A stretch of DNA of 64,000 nt from Mycolicibacterium pulveris (lineage in GTDB: Bacteria; Actinomycetota; Actinomycetes; Mycobacteriales; Mycobacteriaceae). A program made the translations under genes and the position numbers. Position 1 is the stretch's first letter. The number at the start of each line of letters is the position of its first letter. This document shows, piece after piece, positions 43,616-54,248 of the stretch. The notes beneath the pieces are model-generated. The model saw nothing but the letters and a program-made list of their open reading frames with translations. It was not told where the DNA came from and made no database searches. The DNA is taken from the NCBI RefSeq assembly GCF_010725725.1, contig NZ_AP022599.1:62001-126000 (forward strand), given 5' to 3'.

Positions 43616-44524
43616 TCAGGATACGTGCCGCCACACCCGCAGAGCCGTGTCGACGTTGTCCGACGCGGCGCCGTCGAGCCAGGTGATGCGGTGATCGCGG
43701 CGGAACCACGACCGTTGCCGACGCACGTAGCGGCGGGTGCCGACGAATGTCGGCTCGCGGGCCCCGGTGCCGTCGCCGCCGCTGTCGAGGTCGGCGATCA
43801 CCTGGGCGTAGCCCAACGCGCGGGACGCGGTGACGCCCTCGCGCAGGCCGCGGCCCAGCAGCGTCAGCACCTCGTCGACCAGCCCTTCGGCGAACATCCT
43901 GTCGGTGCGTTGCTCCAAGCGTGCATCGAGAACCATTGTGTCCCAGTCTAATCCGATGATCACAGTGTCCCAGCGCGGTGCACCGATCTCGGGGAACGAC
44001 GCCGCGAACGGCTGCCCGGTCAGCTCGACGACCTCCAACGCCCGCACGATGCGGCGGCCGTCGCTCGGCAGGATCGACGCCGCGGCGGCGGGGTCCACCC
44101 GTGCGAGCTCGGCGTGCAACGCGCGCACCCCGACCTCGGTGAGCCGCTGCTCCCACTTGGCCCGCACCGCCGGGTCGGTGGCCGGGAACGTCCATTCGTC
44201 GAGCAGGGCCTGGACGTACATCATCGACCCGCCGACCACGATCGGCACCGCCCCGCGGGCCGCGATGGCCTCCACGTCGGCGGCTGCGGCCTGCTGGTAG
44301 CGCGCCACGCTCGCCGTCTCGGTCACCTCGAGCACATCGAGCTGATGGTGTGGGATGCCGCGACGCTGGGTCACCGGCAACTTGGCGGTGCCGATGTCCA
44401 TCCCGCGGTACAGCTGCATGGCGTCGGCGTTCACGATCTCCCCGCCGACCCGCTCAGCCAGCGCGAGCGCCAGCTCCGACTTTCCGGTGCCGGTCGGGCC
44501 GACGACCGCGATCGGTCGCGTCAT
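43616..44524 (-). CDS. miaA: tRNA dimethylallyltransferase MiaA
   Basis: The 302-residue enzyme adds a dimethylallyl group to A37 of tRNAs that read UNN codons; MiaB, also in this window, then adds a methylthio group. Features are P-loop [11 protein letters not shown] at 8-18, [18 protein letters not shown] (substrate loop), HHQLDVLEV and the C-terminal [14 protein letters not shown] tRNA-contacting stretch. The ATG overlaps the upstream gene stop as ATGA (44521-44524). It matches Rv2727c. Confidence 0.95.
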   Translation of the reverse strand: MTRPIAVVGPTGTGKSELALALAERVGGEIVNADAMQLYRGMDIGTAKLPVTQRRGIPHHQLDVLEVTETASVARYQQAAAADVEAIAARGAVPIVVGGSMMYVQALLDEWTFPATDPAVRAKWEQRLTEVGVRALHAELARVDPAAAASILPSDGRRIVRALEVVELTGQPFAASFPEIGAPRWDTVIIGLDWDTMVLDARLEQRTDRMFAEGLVDEVLTLLGRGLREGVTASRALGYAQVIADLDSGGDGTGAREPTFVGTRRYVRRQRSWFRRDHRITWLDGAASDNVDTALRVWRHVS

Positions 44525-45207
44525 GCCCGCCAGACGCCCGCGAAGTAGCCGACCCCGTAGGGCGCGCCCCGGTACAGCTCCGAGGCGGCAACGGCATTGG
44601 ACTCGGTGAGCCCGGCGAGCACCTGGTAGCCGACCCGCCCGACGACGCCCTCGGCCAGCCGGGTCAGGGCTGCGGCGTCGCCGGCGGCCAGTGCGTCGTC
44701 GAGCGCGGCCTGGACGGGGATGGAGTCCGGATCGTATCCACCTGGCGCGCTGGGGGTCAGCGTGTGCGCGCCGTCGGCGACGACAAGCACGCCGACCGGT
44801 TCGGCGGCCCGGTCGATCTCGGCACGCAGCGCTCGGCCCCGGGCCAACGCGGTGTCGACGCCGTGATCTTCGGCGTACACCCGCACCTCGGCGCGCGCGT
44901 CGGGGTCGGCTCGGCCGCGCAGCCAGCCGGTGATCAACCCGCACAGCGGCAGCCGAGCGGGTTCCCCGTCCACGTCGGGAGCCAGGGTGACGCGGACGTC
45001 GACGCCGTAGCCGGCGAAGGTGCCGGGCCGGTGCGGCGCGACGACGGCGTCGGTGCGGTCCACCCCGACCGCGATCCAGCGGTGCGGCAGTGTGCCCGCC
45101 GCCGTGATCGCCGCGTGCCGCAGGTCGGCCAGCTCCTCGGCGGCACCGGCGGCGAGCTCGGGAACCATGACCGGTGCCGACGGAACGATCGCGATGGCGC
45201 TCAACAC
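44521..45207 (-). CDS. Extradiol dioxygenase class III-like protein (Rv2728c type)
   Basis: The 228-residue protein has an LigB-like layout: [18 protein letters not shown] at the start, [17 protein letters not shown] in place of the family's metal-binding first strand, a central [20 protein letters not shown] with the His-containing turn, and a C-terminal [18 protein letters not shown]. It corresponds to Rv2728c (231 aa). Iron or substrate ligands cannot be confirmed from sequence. It lies between the EamA gene and miaA, with an ATGA overlap with miaA. Function unknown. Confidence 0.82.
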   Translation of the reverse strand: MLSAIAIVPSAPVMVPELAAGAAEELADLRHAAITAAGTLPHRWIAVGVDRTDAVVAPHRPGTFAGYGVDVRVTLAPDVDGEPARLPLCGLITGWLRGRADPDARAEVRVYAEDHGVDTALARGRALRAEIDRAAEPVGVLVVADGAHTLTPSAPGGYDPDSIPVQAALDDALAAGDAAALTRLAEGVVGRVGYQVLAGLTESNAVAASELYRGAPYGVGYFAGVWRA

Positions 45208-45216
45208 GCCCCCACG

Positions 45217-46116
45217 CTAATGCGGGACAGCGGGGTGCTCGGCGCTGGCCGCCTCACCGCGGGCCAACGCGGCCGTCGCGACCACCATGACGGCGACGGC
45301 GACGACCAGGGCCAACCAGCCGGCGTCGTCGGGACGCAACGACTCCCCGAGGACCACGACGCCGAGCACCGAGGCCACCACCGGCTCGGCCACCGTCATC
45401 GTCGGCAGCGACGCGGTCAGCGCGCCGGCCCGAAACGAGGCCTGCTGCAACACGGTGCCCGCGATCGCCACCGCCGCCCACGCATACAGCTCGGGGATGC
45501 GCATCAGCGCCAGGACGCCGACCCAGCTGCCGAAGTCGAGCTGGTGCACGACGCCCTTGGTCAGCACCGCGAACAGTCCCCACAGCGCGCCGGAGGCCAA
45601 CGCCAACAACACCGCGCCGGCGGGTCCCCTCAGGATCCGCGCGCCGAGCACACACAGCACCAATACCGGGCCGAGCACCGCCAGCACCACGGTCCATACC
45701 TCGACCGATCCGCGGGCATGCCCTGCGGTCGGGTTTCCGACGGTGACGATGACCACCACCGACACCGCGAGAAGCGCCGCCCACGTCCACTCCCAGCGGG
45801 TCACCCGTCGATGCGCCTGCCGCGCGGACATCGGCAGCGCGAACAGCAGCGAGGTCACCAACAGCGCCTGCACCAGAAGCACCGAGCCCAGGCCGAGCGC
45901 GGCGGCCTGCAAGCCGAACCCGGCGGCGGCCACCAGGCTGCCCAGCCACCACCGGCGATCGCGGAGCAACCGCAGAAACAGTTCGGTGTGACCGACCGGT
46001 TCGTCGGTCACCTCCTGGGCTTGACGCTGGTGGATGACGTCACCGATCGCGATGAATACCGCAGCACCGATGGCAAGCAGGGCGGCAACGTCGCTCGCCT
46101 CGTTGATGCCGGCCAT
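45217..46116 (-). CDS. EamA/DMT-type transporter (Rv2729c type)
   Basis: The 299-residue protein has about ten membrane helices, in the two five-helix repeats of the drug/metabolite transporter superfamily. The first half includes [20 protein letters not shown], and the second includes [18 protein letters not shown] and [20 protein letters not shown]. It matches Rv2729c (301 aa). A GAGGAGG box precedes the ATG at 46116. It opens the operon that continues with the dioxygenase-like gene, miaA, dapF and hflX. The substrate is unknown. Confidence 0.85.
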   Translation of the reverse strand: MAGINEASDVAALLAIGAAVFIAIGDVIHQRQAQEVTDEPVGHTELFLRLLRDRRWWLGSLVAAAGFGLQAAALGLGSVLLVQALLVTSLLFALPMSARQAHRRVTRWEWTWAALLAVSVVVIVTVGNPTAGHARGSVEVWTVVLAVLGPVLVLCVLGARILRGPAGAVLLALASGALWGLFAVLTKGVVHQLDFGSWVGVLALMRIPELYAWAAVAIAGTVLQQASFRAGALTASLPTMTVAEPVVASVLGVVVLGESLRPDDAGWLALVVAVAVMVVATAALARGEAASAEHPAVPH

Positions 46117-46273
46117 CGGCCTCCTCGTCGTTGGCGTCCAGAAGAGGCTAAGCGTGCATCTCGCAAGCCGTGCGCACACGGCGACACAACCTGTTTGAAT
46201 AGCGTCGAAGCGATCAGGCGCCGCGTTGCGCGGCAGGTGCGCGGCAACGCGCGGAGGGTACGAGGAAACCGAC

Positions 46274-47710
46274 ATGACGACGAGCCAGCCTGGGGGCCAG
46301 ATCCCCTCGCCCAACACCGCCTCCGACAATTCCCCACCCGAGCCCACGCTGGGTGCTTTCCCACCCGAGCCCGCCCCGGGTGCTTTCCCACCCAAGCCCG
46401 CCCCGGGTGCTTCCCCACCCAAGCCCTCCCCCAGACCGGGTGCACCGCGGCCCGTTCCCCGTCCCACCGGCCGGCCGGCCCCGGCCGTGGTCGCGGCCCC
46501 CGCGAGCGACCCGCACCGGTTCGGCCGCGTCGACCCCGACGGCACGGTCTGGCTGATCACGGGGTCGGGTGAACGGATCATCGGGTCTTGGCAGGCGGGC
46601 GACCCCGAGGCGGCGTTCGCCCATTTCGGTCGGCGCTTCGATGACCTGCACACCGAGGTCGCGCTGATGGAGACCCGGCTGGAGTCGGGCAGCGGCGACG
46701 CCCGCAAGATCAAGGCGGCCGCAACCGCGCTCGCCGAGTCGCTGCCGACCGCCCATGTGCTCGGCGACGTCGACGCGCTGGCGGCCAGATTGACCGCGAT
46801 CATCGACCACGCCGACGAAGCCGCCCAGGCCGAGAAGGCCAGGCGCGAGGAGTACCGCGCCGCCCAGACCGCACGTAAGGAAGCCCTCGCGGTCGAGGCC
46901 GAGGAACTGGCCGCCAACTCCACGCAGTGGAAGGCCGCCGGCGACCGACTGCGCGAAATCCTCGAGGAATGGCGCACGATCACCGGGCTGGACCGCAAGA
47001 CCGACGACGCGCTGTGGAAGCGCTACTCGACGGCCCGCGACACGTTCAACCGCAGGCGCGGATCGCACTTCGCCGAACTCGACCGGGAACGGGCGGGCGC
47101 ACGCCAGGCCAAGGAGGCGCTGTGCCTGCGCGCCGAGGAACTGTCCAGCTCCACCGACTGGGGCCCGACGAGCGCCGCGTTCCGCGAGTTGCTCACCGAG
47201 TGGAAGGCCGCCGGGCGCGCGGCCAAAGATGTCGACGACGCGTTGTGGCAGCGGTTCAAGGCGGCCCAGGACGTCTTCTTCGCCGCACGCAACGCCGCGA
47301 CGGCCGAGCGCGACGCGGAATACCGCGCCAACGCCGAGGCCAAGGAGAAGTTGCTCGCCGAGGCGGAAAAGCTCGACACCTCCGACCTCGACGCGGCCAG
47401 GGCCGCGCTGCGCACGATCGGCGAGAAGTGGGAAGCGATCGGCAGGGTGCCCCGTGAACGTGCGGCCGAACTGGAGCGGCGTCTACGCGCGGTGGAAAAG
47501 AAGATCCGTGATGCGCCGACCCGCGGCGTGGATCCCGAGGCTCAGGCGCGTGCCGACCAATTCCGTGCTCGCGCAGAGCAATTCGAGCGTCAAGCCGAGA
47601 AGGCCGCGGCGGCCGGGCGGGAAAAGGACGCCGCGGAGGCGCGCGCGAACGCCGAGCAGTGGCGCCAGTGGGCCGAGGCGGCCGCCGAAGCACTGGGCAA
47701 GGGACGCTAG
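46274..47710 (+). CDS. DUF349 coiled-coil protein (Rv2731 type)
   Basis: The 478-residue protein has a proline-rich N-terminus with four nine-residue tandem repeats (residues 21-56), a short beta-rich domain ([20 protein letters not shown]) and three DUF349 repeats, each helical ([34 protein letters not shown], [20 protein letters not shown]), ending in a coiled coil rich in Ala and Glu ([20 protein letters not shown]). It matches Rv2731 (450 aa). The ATG at 46274 gives this start. It is divergent from the eamA gene. Function unknown; DUF349 proteins bind membranes or the cell pole in other bacteria. Confidence 0.86.
   Translation: MTTSQPGGQIPSPNTASDNSPPEPTLGAFPPEPAPGAFPPKPAPGASPPKPSPRPGAPRPVPRPTGRPAPAVVAAPASDPHRFGRVDPDGTVWLITGSGERIIGSWQAGDPEAAFAHFGRRFDDLHTEVALMETRLESGSGDARKIKAAATALAESLPTAHVLGDVDALAARLTAIIDHADEAAQAEKARREEYRAAQTARKEALAVEAEELAANSTQWKAAGDRLREILEEWRTITGLDRKTDDALWKRYSTARDTFNRRRGSHFAELDRERAGARQAKEALCLRAEELSSSTDWGPTSAAFRELLTEWKAAGRAAKDVDDALWQRFKAAQDVFFAARNAATAERDAEYRANAEAKEKLLAEAEKLDTSDLDAARAALRTIGEKWEAIGRVPRERAAELERRLRAVEKKIRDAPTRGVDPEAQARADQFRARAEQFERQAEKAAAAGREKDAAEARANAEQWRQWAEAAAEALGKGR
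46334..46441 (+). repeat. 27-bp in-frame tandem repeat (VNTR) in the DUF349 gene
   Basis: Four tandem units of 27 bases encode [27 protein letters not shown] and PPKPSPRPG. The last two have drifted. Being a multiple of three, copy-number change would keep the reading frame. Confidence 0.8.
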
Positions 47711-47732
47711 GGCGTTTCGACGCCGTCGCCGA

Positions 47733-48800
47733 TCAGCCGGTGCGGGCGCCGATGGTCACCGTCGTCTGCCTGCGGTCACCGCCGCGCACATACCCCACTT
47801 GTTCCTCGGCGCCCGGTTGGGTCTGGCGCAGCACGCTGAGCAGGTCCTCGACGGTTTCGACGGGCTTGCCGGCGAGTTCGACGATCACATCGCCGGGCCG
47901 TAACCCGGCGGCTGCGGCCGGCGCTCCGGGATCGACGCCGACGACGAGCGCGCCCTGCTCGGTGCTTACGCCGAACCTGCGCTGAATCGCGGGGGTGACC
48001 TGGCTGGTGGAGATGCCCAGATAGGGGTGGGTGGCCTGACCGTCGGCGAGCAGTTGGTCGGCGACGTCCAGCACGGTGGCCGCGGGGATCGCGAAGCCCA
48101 GCGACACCGCCCCGACCTCAGGCGGGATGTAGGCCTCGTTGATCCCGACCACCCGGCCACCGGCGTCGAGCAGCGCGCCGCCGGAGTTCCCCGGCGAGAT
48201 CGGCGCGTCGGTCTGGATCAGATCGACCAACGACTGGCTCTGCGCCGCCGAACCGGGAATGTCACGGTGCAGGCCGGAGATGATGCCGGCGGTGACGGAG
48301 TTCTGGAACCCCAGCGGGCTGCCGATGGCCACCGCGATCTCGCCCGGGCGCGGCAGATCGGTGCGGAACTCGGGCACCGGCAGTTCCTTTCGGTCGGTGC
48401 GCACCAGCGCGAGGTCGGTCACCCTGTCGGTGCCGATGACCTGCCCGGCCGAGCTTTCCCCGTCGGCCAACAGAATCGTCACTGTGCGTGCTCGGCCGAC
48501 CACGTGCGCGTTCGTCACCACCACGTCCGGACGCAGCACCACACCGCTGCCCGCGCCGCCGTCGCGCTGCACGGTCACCACGCTCGGGCTGAGACGCTCG
48601 ACCACATCGGCGAAGCCGACACTGGCGTCGAATGTCACGTTCGGCGGGTTGGCGGGTGCCGTCGTGGGGGGACTCGCAGGCGGCGGCGGTGCCGGCGCGG
48701 CCTGCGGTTGCTCGTTTCGGCCGGCGCACCCGGATGCGGCGACGAGCAGAGCCGCGACGGTCACGGCGGTGCCAAAGCGTTTACCAATGCGTTTCAACAT
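47733..48800 (-). CDS. HtrA-like serine protease, lipoprotein (S1C family)
   Basis: The 355-residue protein has an N-terminal signal with lipobox ASGC (Cys25), a Pro/Ala-rich linker (about 30-55) and a trypsin-like protease domain with the triad in VVVTNAHVV (His), TDLALVRTD (Asp) and SPGNSGGALLD (Ser). The C-terminal PDZ domain holds GVDPGAPAAAAGLRPGDVIV. It is predicted to be an envelope quality-control protease. It lies ten bases downstream of the DUF gene below and is absent from the M. tuberculosis order between Rv2731 and Rv2732c. Confidence 0.9.
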   Translation of the reverse strand: MLKRIGKRFGTAVTVAALLVAASGCAGRNEQPQAAPAPPPPASPPTTAPANPPNVTFDASVGFADVVERLSPSVVTVQRDGGAGSGVVLRPDVVVTNAHVVGRARTVTILLADGESSAGQVIGTDRVTDLALVRTDRKELPVPEFRTDLPRPGEIAVAIGSPLGFQNSVTAGIISGLHRDIPGSAAQSQSLVDLIQTDAPISPGNSGGALLDAGGRVVGINEAYIPPEVGAVSLGFAIPAATVLDVADQLLADGQATHPYLGISTSQVTPAIQRRFGVSTEQGALVVGVDPGAPAAAAGLRPGDVIVELAGKPVETVEDLLSVLRQTQPGAEEQVGYVRGGDRRQTTVTIGARTG

Positions 48801-48809
48801 CCACCCCCG

Positions 48810-49406
48810 CTAGCTGCCCGGCGTGTCAGGACCTTCCGCGTCGTCGTCGAACCGCTCCAACAGGCCTTTCTGTTGCCGCCTGGCGGCCTCCTGACGGCGC
48901 GCCGCCTCGGCGGCGAGTTGCACAGCGGTGCGGGCCCACACGGCACGCGCCCAGTGATAGGTCAACACGATCACCGCCAGCCACGCGATGATGAGCCCGA
49001 TACCGGGCCCCGGGTACGCCTCGGCGGCAGTCTGCCGCGACCACACCGCGAGCATGCCCAGCACGCACCCCACCGACGAACCCGCCAGCGCGACCCACGC
49101 CAGCGCCCAGCGCCGGGTCAGCAGCGCCAGCATCGAAAAGCCCACGCTGAGCACCAGCGTCACCCACACGAACGCCCGCGACGGCAGCGACACGGCCGCC
49201 TCGGTCGCGGCCTCGCTGCTGGCCAGCACGTCCCAGCCCTTCGCACCCCCGGTGTGCGGCAACACAAAGGTCAGCAACACGACGAAGACGGCGATGGCGA
49301 TCACCAACGCCCGCGGCCCGGGATCGATTTCGCCGGCGATGCGGCGTTCGGCGGCTTCGATGTCCTCCTTGAACTGCTCGAAGTTGCCGTCGTCGGGGGT
49401 GTTCAT
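48810..49406 (-). CDS. Membrane protein (Rv2732c type)
   Basis: The 198-residue protein has a charged N-terminus ([20 protein letters not shown]), four membrane helices (about 33-145, for example [17 protein letters not shown] and [19 protein letters not shown]) and a basic helical tail ([20 protein letters not shown]) ending in an acidic DDDAEGPD. It matches the Rv2732c family (204 aa). Its ATG overlaps the miaB stop by the three bases TGA/ATG, so the two are translationally coupled. Function unknown. Confidence 0.82.
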   Translation of the reverse strand: MNTPDDGNFEQFKEDIEAAERRIAGEIDPGPRALVIAIAVFVVLLTFVLPHTGGAKGWDVLASSEAATEAAVSLPSRAFVWVTLVLSVGFSMLALLTRRWALAWVALAGSSVGCVLGMLAVWSRQTAAEAYPGPGIGLIIAWLAVIVLTYHWARAVWARTAVQLAAEAARRQEAARRQQKGLLERFDDDAEGPDTPGS

Positions 49407-50956
49407 CGGCCACACCCACTCGACGCCGTCACGGTCTGTGTCGGCGCGCCGATGCCCGGCATCCCCAGGCCGACGCCGGTGCGGGGCCGTTGCCCCGCGG
49501 CGTGGGCGTCCCCGGCGCGGGTGCGCCGATGGGCGCTGATCGGCGCGTCGGCGATCAGGTGATGCGGCGCGGCATCGGTGACCGTGGTGGTGACCACGTC
49601 GCCGGGGCGGATGTCATAGCCGCACGGATCGAAATGCACGAGGCGGCCGTCGCGGGCGCGCCCCGACATCCGCGCGGTGCTGGCGTCCTTGCGTCCCTCC
49701 CCCGTGGCGACCAGCACTTCGACGTTGCCGCCCACCTGTGCCTGGTTCTCCTCCAACGAGATCTTCTCCTGAAGCTCGATCAGGCGCTGATAGCGTTCGC
49801 TGACAACGGATTTGGGGACCTGGTCGGCGAACTGTGCCGCCGGCGTGCCCGGCCGTTTGGAGTACTGAAACGTGAACGCGCTGGCGAACCGCGCCTGGGC
49901 CACCACGTCGAGGGTGGCTTGGAAATCCTCCTCGGTCTCACCGGGGAAGCCCACGATGAGGTCGGTGGTGATCGCCGCGTGCGGGATCGCGGCGCGAACC
50001 CGGTCGATGATGCCGAGGAAACGCTCGGCGCGATAAGAGCGCCGCATCGCCCGCAGCACGCGGTCCGAGCCGGACTGCAGCGGCATGTGCAGCGTGGGAC
50101 ACACATTCGCGGTCTCGGCCATGGCCTCGATCACGTCGTCGGTGAACTCCGCGGGATGAGGCGAGGTGAACCGCACCCGCTCCAGACCATCGATGCGGCC
50201 GCACGCGCGCAGCAACTTGGCGAAAGCCCCACGGTCACGCGGTTGTTGAGGATCGGCGAACGACACGCCGTAGGCGTTGACGTTCTGGCCGAGCAGCGTC
50301 ACCTCCAGCACGCCCTGGTCCACCAACGACTGCACCTCGGCGAGCACGTCGCCGGGGCTACGGTCGACTTCTTTGCCCCGCAGCGCGGGCACGATGCAGA
50401 ACGTACAGGTGTTGTTGCATCCCACGCTCACCGATACCCATGCGGCGTAAGCAGATTCGCGTGCGGCGGGCAGCGCGGAGGGGAACTCCTCCAACGCCTC
50501 GACGATCTCGACCTGGGCGGCCTTGTTGTGACGGGCACGCTCGAGCAGCACAGGCAGCGACCCGATGTTGTGCGTGCCGAACACCACGTCGACCCACGGT
50601 GCCCGCTGAAGCACCGTGTCGCGGTCCTTCTGCGCCAAACAGCCGCCGACGGCGATCTGCATGTCGGGGTTGGCCTGCTTGCGCGGCACCAGATGGCTGA
50701 GGTTTCCGTACAGCTTGTTGTCGGCGTTCTCCCGCACCGCACAGGTGTTGAACACCACCACGTCGGCGTCCTCACCGGCGACGGCCTTGCGATATCCGGC
50801 GGCCTCCAGCAAGCCCGCCAACCGCTCGGAGTCGTGCACGTTCATCTGACAGCCGTAGGTGCGGACCTGGTAGGTACGCACGCCGGACCCAGACGCCGAC
50901 GTGTGCGTGCGCGTCGACGTGGCCGCCGTCGCGTGTTGGGTAACCACCGAAGTCAC
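49403..50956 (-). CDS. miaB: tRNA-2-methylthio-N6-dimethylallyladenosine synthase MiaB
   Basis: The 517-residue radical-SAM enzyme adds a methylthio group to the dimethylallyl-A37 made by MiaA. It has the N-terminal UPF0004 domain with three Cys ([21 protein letters not shown]), the radical-SAM motif [11 protein letters not shown] near 195, and a C-terminal TRAM domain near 400-460. The GTG at 50956 is chosen; the first conserved residues ([13 protein letters not shown]) begin about 27 codons later. It is the first gene of the miaB-membrane protein-htrA unit and divergent from gluA. Confidence 0.95.
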   Translation of the reverse strand: MTSVVTQHATAATSTRTHTSASGSGVRTYQVRTYGCQMNVHDSERLAGLLEAAGYRKAVAGEDADVVVFNTCAVRENADNKLYGNLSHLVPRKQANPDMQIAVGGCLAQKDRDTVLQRAPWVDVVFGTHNIGSLPVLLERARHNKAAQVEIVEALEEFPSALPAARESAYAAWVSVSVGCNNTCTFCIVPALRGKEVDRSPGDVLAEVQSLVDQGVLEVTLLGQNVNAYGVSFADPQQPRDRGAFAKLLRACGRIDGLERVRFTSPHPAEFTDDVIEAMAETANVCPTLHMPLQSGSDRVLRAMRRSYRAERFLGIIDRVRAAIPHAAITTDLIVGFPGETEEDFQATLDVVAQARFASAFTFQYSKRPGTPAAQFADQVPKSVVSERYQRLIELQEKISLEENQAQVGGNVEVLVATGEGRKDASTARMSGRARDGRLVHFDPCGYDIRPGDVVTTTVTDAAPHHLIADAPISAHRRTRAGDAHAAGQRPRTGVGLGMPGIGAPTQTVTASSGCGR

Positions 50957-51047
50957 GGCCCCATCGTACGGACCGGCCTGCGCGGTGACGTGGGCGGATT
51001 GACGACTTCCGGGCACGCTGGGCCTTCCCTCGGTAAGGTCTGCACCC

Positions 51048-51833
51048 ATGGAATCCACGGGGTCGGACGTGAAAGAGGCCGATCCGATCCGATCCGACGT
51101 GCCGATGATCTCGATGCGGGCCGTCAACAAGTACTTCGGCGACCTGCACGTGCTCAGGGACATCGATCTGGAGGTCGCGCGCGGTCAGGTGATCGTGATA
51201 CTCGGACCGTCCGGCTCGGGCAAGTCGACGTTGTGCCGCACGATCAACCGGCTGGAGTCCATCGATTCGGGCACCATCGCCATCGACGGCGAAGTGCTTC
51301 CGGAGGAGGGCCGCAAGCTGGCCCAGCTGCGCTCCGACGTGGGCATGGTCTTCCAGTCGTTCAACCTGTTCGCGCACAAGACAATCCTGGAGAACGTCAC
51401 GCTCGCGCCGCGGAAGGTGCGTAAGGCATCCAAGGAGCAGGCACGCGAGAAGGCGATGGAACTGTTGGAGCGCGTCGGCGTGGCGAACCAGGCCGACAAG
51501 TATCCCGCGCAGCTGTCCGGCGGCCAGCAACAGCGCGTGGCCATTGCGCGGTCGCTGGCGATGAACCCGAAGGTGATGCTCTTCGACGAGCCGACCAGCG
51601 CGCTGGACCCCGAGATGATCAACGAGGTGCTCAACGTGATGACCTCGCTGGCGGCCGAGGGCATGACGATGCTGGTGGTCACGCACGAGATGGGGTTCGC
51701 CCGGGGCGCGGCCGACCGGGTGGTGTTCATGTGCGACGGGGCCATCGTCGAGTCCGCCCCGCCATCGGAGTTCTTCACCAATCCCAAGAGCGACCGGGCC
51801 AAAGACTTCCTCGGCAAGATCCTGCACCACTAG
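51048..51833 (+). CDS. gluA: Glutamate/aspartate ABC importer ATPase GluA
   Basis: The 261-residue ATPase energises amino-acid import. Walker A is GPSGSGKST, the signature is LSGGQQQR, Walker B is [12 protein letters not shown], and the H-loop is [10 protein letters not shown]. Members of this family (the PAAT type, as in GlnQ and Corynebacterium GluA) import glutamate and related acids. The ATG at 51048 is divergent from miaB. It opens the gluA-gluB-gluC-gluD operon. The binding protein and two permeases follow with gaps of 15-16 bases or an overlap. Confidence 0.92.
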   Translation: MESTGSDVKEADPIRSDVPMISMRAVNKYFGDLHVLRDIDLEVARGQVIVILGPSGSGKSTLCRTINRLESIDSGTIAIDGEVLPEEGRKLAQLRSDVGMVFQSFNLFAHKTILENVTLAPRKVRKASKEQAREKAMELLERVGVANQADKYPAQLSGGQQQRVAIARSLAMNPKVMLFDEPTSALDPEMINEVLNVMTSLAAEGMTMLVVTHEMGFARGAADRVVFMCDGAIVESAPPSEFFTNPKSDRAKDFLGKILHH

Positions 51834-51849
51834 TCGAAAGGATTCACCC

Positions 51850-52656
51850 ATGCCATCCATTCCGAGGCGCGTAGTCGCGGCCCTCGTGCTCGCCGTGGCG
51901 CTGCCGCTGGCGGCCTGCGGCGGTGGCGGCGGCGGCGACAAGATCGTCATCGGGACCAAGTTCGATCAGCCGGGCCTGGGCCTGAAGAACCCGGACGGCA
52001 CGATGACCGGGTTCGACGTCGACGTCGCCAGGTATGTCGCCGAGCAGCTCGGTTACAGCGAGGATCAGATCCAATGGAAGGAAGCACCGTCGGCGCAACG
52101 CGAGACGCTGATCGCCAACGGTCAGGTCGACTTCATCGCGGCGACATACTCGATCACCGACTCCCGTAAGGAGCGGGTGTCATTCGCGGGACCGTATCTG
52201 ATCACGGGCCAGAACCTGCTGGTGCGCAGTGACAACACCGACATCGTCGGCGCGGAGTCGCTGGAGAACAACAAGAAGCTGTGCTCGGTGACGGGTTCGA
52301 CTCCGGCGCAGAACATCAAGGACAAGTACCCCGGTGTGCAGCTGCAGCAGTACGACACCTATTCGGCGTGCATCGAGGCACTGAAGAACGGCGCGGTCGA
52401 CGCGGTGACCACCGACGAAGTGATCCTGGCGGGCTATGCCGCCCAGAGCCCGGGCACCTTCAAGCTCGTGGGCGGCACGTTCACCGAGGAGCGTTACGGC
52501 ATCGGGTTGAAGAAGGACGACACCGAGCTGCAGACGAAGATCAACGACGCGCTGGTGAAGATGGAGCAAGACGGCGCGTGGAAGGCGGCCTGGGACAACA
52601 ACCTTGGCGCGTCGGGGCTGCCAGCTCCCCAACCGCCGGCGATCGACCAGACCTAG
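51850..52656 (+). CDS. gluB: Glutamate-binding lipoprotein GluB
   Basis: The 268-residue substrate-binding protein has a lipobox LAAC (Cys23) followed by a Gly-rich spacer (GGGGGGD), so it is membrane-anchored outside the cell. The SBP_bac_3 fold shows IVIGTKFDQPGLGLKNPDG, MTGFDVDVARYVAEQLG, the ligand-carboxylate Arg in YSITDSRKERVSFAGPY and the second-lobe EVILAGYAAQSPG. It is followed 15 bases later by gluC. It is predicted to bind glutamate or a close relative, by family and context. Confidence 0.92.
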   Translation: MPSIPRRVVAALVLAVALPLAACGGGGGGDKIVIGTKFDQPGLGLKNPDGTMTGFDVDVARYVAEQLGYSEDQIQWKEAPSAQRETLIANGQVDFIAATYSITDSRKERVSFAGPYLITGQNLLVRSDNTDIVGAESLENNKKLCSVTGSTPAQNIKDKYPGVQLQQYDTYSACIEALKNGAVDAVTTDEVILAGYAAQSPGTFKLVGGTFTEERYGIGLKKDDTELQTKINDALVKMEQDGAWKAAWDNNLGASGLPAPQPPAIDQT

Positions 52657-52671
52657 CGCACGTCACCGCAC

Positions 52672-53352
52672 GTGGAGATCTTCACCAGGTATCAGGCCCA
52701 GATCTTCGAGGCGTTCTGGACCACGATCCAGCTGACGGTCTATTCCGCCGTCGGGGCGCTGCTGCTCGGCACGGTGCTGGCCGCGATGCGGCTGGCCCCG
52801 GTCCCGGTGCTCAACTGGCTTGGTGCGGCCTATGTCAACGTGGTGCGCAACACCCCGCTGACGCTGATCATCCTGTTCTGTTCGTTCGGGATATCGCAGA
52901 CGCTGGGTATCACACTGGTGGATCCCAATTCACTGACGTCGATCGAGGACAGTAACTTTCGGCTCGCGGTGCTCGGATTAACGGTCTACACCGCGTCTTT
53001 CGTCTGCGAGACGCTGCGCTCCGGCGTGAACACCGTGCCGCTGGGCCAGGCCGAGGCGGCCCGGTCGCTGGGGTTGTCGTTCGGGCAGAATCTGCGGATC
53101 ATCCTGTTACCGCAGGCGTTTCGAGCGGTGATCATCCCGCTGGGTTCGGTGCTGATCGCGTTGACCAAGAACACCACCATCGCGTCGGCGATCGGCGTCG
53201 CGGAAGCGGCGCTGTTGATGAAGGAGATGATCGAGAACGAGGCGGCCCTGCTGGTGATCGGCACCATCTTCGCCGCTGGATTCGTCATCTTGACGCTGCC
53301 GCTGGGGTTGGTGTTCGGGTGGCTCGGTAAGCGGATGGCGGTGGTGAGGTGA
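52672..53352 (+). CDS. gluC: Glutamate ABC importer permease GluC
   Basis: The 226-residue protein has about five membrane helices and the His/Glu/Gln-type permease signature (MRLAPVPVLNWLGAAYVN, VVRNTPLTLIILFCSFG), with the ATPase-binding EAA loop EAARSLGLSFGQNLRIILLP. The start codon is GTG (MEIFTRYQAQ), 15 bases after gluB. Its stop overlaps the gluD GTG start, so the two permeases are coupled and probably form a heterodimer. Confidence 0.92.
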   Translation: MEIFTRYQAQIFEAFWTTIQLTVYSAVGALLLGTVLAAMRLAPVPVLNWLGAAYVNVVRNTPLTLIILFCSFGISQTLGITLVDPNSLTSIEDSNFRLAVLGLTVYTASFVCETLRSGVNTVPLGQAEAARSLGLSFGQNLRIILLPQAFRAVIIPLGSVLIALTKNTTIASAIGVAEAALLMKEMIENEAALLVIGTIFAAGFVILTLPLGLVFGWLGKRMAVVR

Positions 53353-54227
53353 GTGGTTCGGTGCTGTTCGACGCCCCGGGCCCGCGGGGGCGGGTTCGCA
53401 ACCACGTCGTCACCGGGATCACGGTGGTGCTCACCCTGCTGGCGCTGTGGGTGGTGTACACGCGGCTGGAGGCCAAGGGCCAGCTCAGCGCCGAGAAGTG
53501 GGAGCCGTTCCTGACGGCGAACCTGTGGACGACCTACATCATGCCCGGCGTCGAAGGCACGCTGACGGCCGCCGGCGTTTCGATCGTGCTCGCGCTGGTG
53601 CTGGGATTGGTGCTCGGGGTGGGCCGGATGTCGCACGCCCTTCCGGTGCGGTGGGTGTGCTCGGTGATCGTGGAGTTCTTCCGCGCGGTGCCCGTGCTGA
53701 TCATGATGATCTTCGCGTACTTCCTGTACGCGTTGTACGGCGTCTTCCCGGGTGAGCATCTGGCGCTGGCGGGTGTGATCACCGGCCTCACCCTGTACAA
53801 CGGCGCGGTGATCGCCGAGATCGTGCGGGCCGGTGTCGCGGCGCTGCCGCGCGGCCAGACCGAGGCCGCGTGGGCGGTGGGCCTCACCTGGGGGCAGACC
53901 ATGCGCTCGGTGCTGCTGCCGCAGGCGATCACGTCGATGCTGCCGGTGCTGATCTCGCAGCTGGTGGTGGTGCTCAAGGACTCCTCGATCGGCTTCGTCA
54001 TCACTTTCGTCGAGTTGGTGCGCCAGGGCACCCAGGTCGGCGCGGCGTACGGCAACTACATCCCCGCTTTGATGGTCGTCGCGGTGCTGATGATCAGCGT
54101 GAACTTCACGCTGTCGTGGTTGGCGACATGGGTTGAGGGCCGGATGCGGCGCTCGCGTCGCGGTACGGCGCCACTGGACGCCGAGGCCGTCGAGCAAGAG
54201 GGCGCCCCGGGCGCGACGGTTGTCTGA
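53349..54227 (+). CDS. gluD: Glutamate ABC importer permease GluD
   Basis: The 292-residue second permease subunit has the EAA loop TEAAWAVGLTWGQTMRSVLL and about six membrane helices, with an N-terminal extension typical of GluD over GluC. It starts at GTG, overlapping the gluC stop by four bases. The tail past residue 265 is basic, then acidic and Ala/Glu-rich. Its stop is followed 21 bases later by the convergent receptor-like gene. Confidence 0.92.
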   Translation: MSGSVLFDAPGPRGRVRNHVVTGITVVLTLLALWVVYTRLEAKGQLSAEKWEPFLTANLWTTYIMPGVEGTLTAAGVSIVLALVLGLVLGVGRMSHALPVRWVCSVIVEFFRAVPVLIMMIFAYFLYALYGVFPGEHLALAGVITGLTLYNGAVIAEIVRAGVAALPRGQTEAAWAVGLTWGQTMRSVLLPQAITSMLPVLISQLVVVLKDSSIGFVITFVELVRQGTQVGAAYGNYIPALMVVAVLMISVNFTLSWLATWVEGRMRRSRRGTAPLDAEAVEQEGAPGATVV

Positions 54228-54248
54228 CTTCGGACGGAGCCAAGGCGT

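Noticed and set aside
46334..46441. Tandem repeats as a CRISPR array
   Set aside because: Units are contiguous, 27 bases, in frame and protein-coding, with no spacers.
50957..51047. SigA promoter for gluA
   Set aside because: TTGACG and TAAGGT are present but 29 bases apart, too far for a normal -35/-10 pair.
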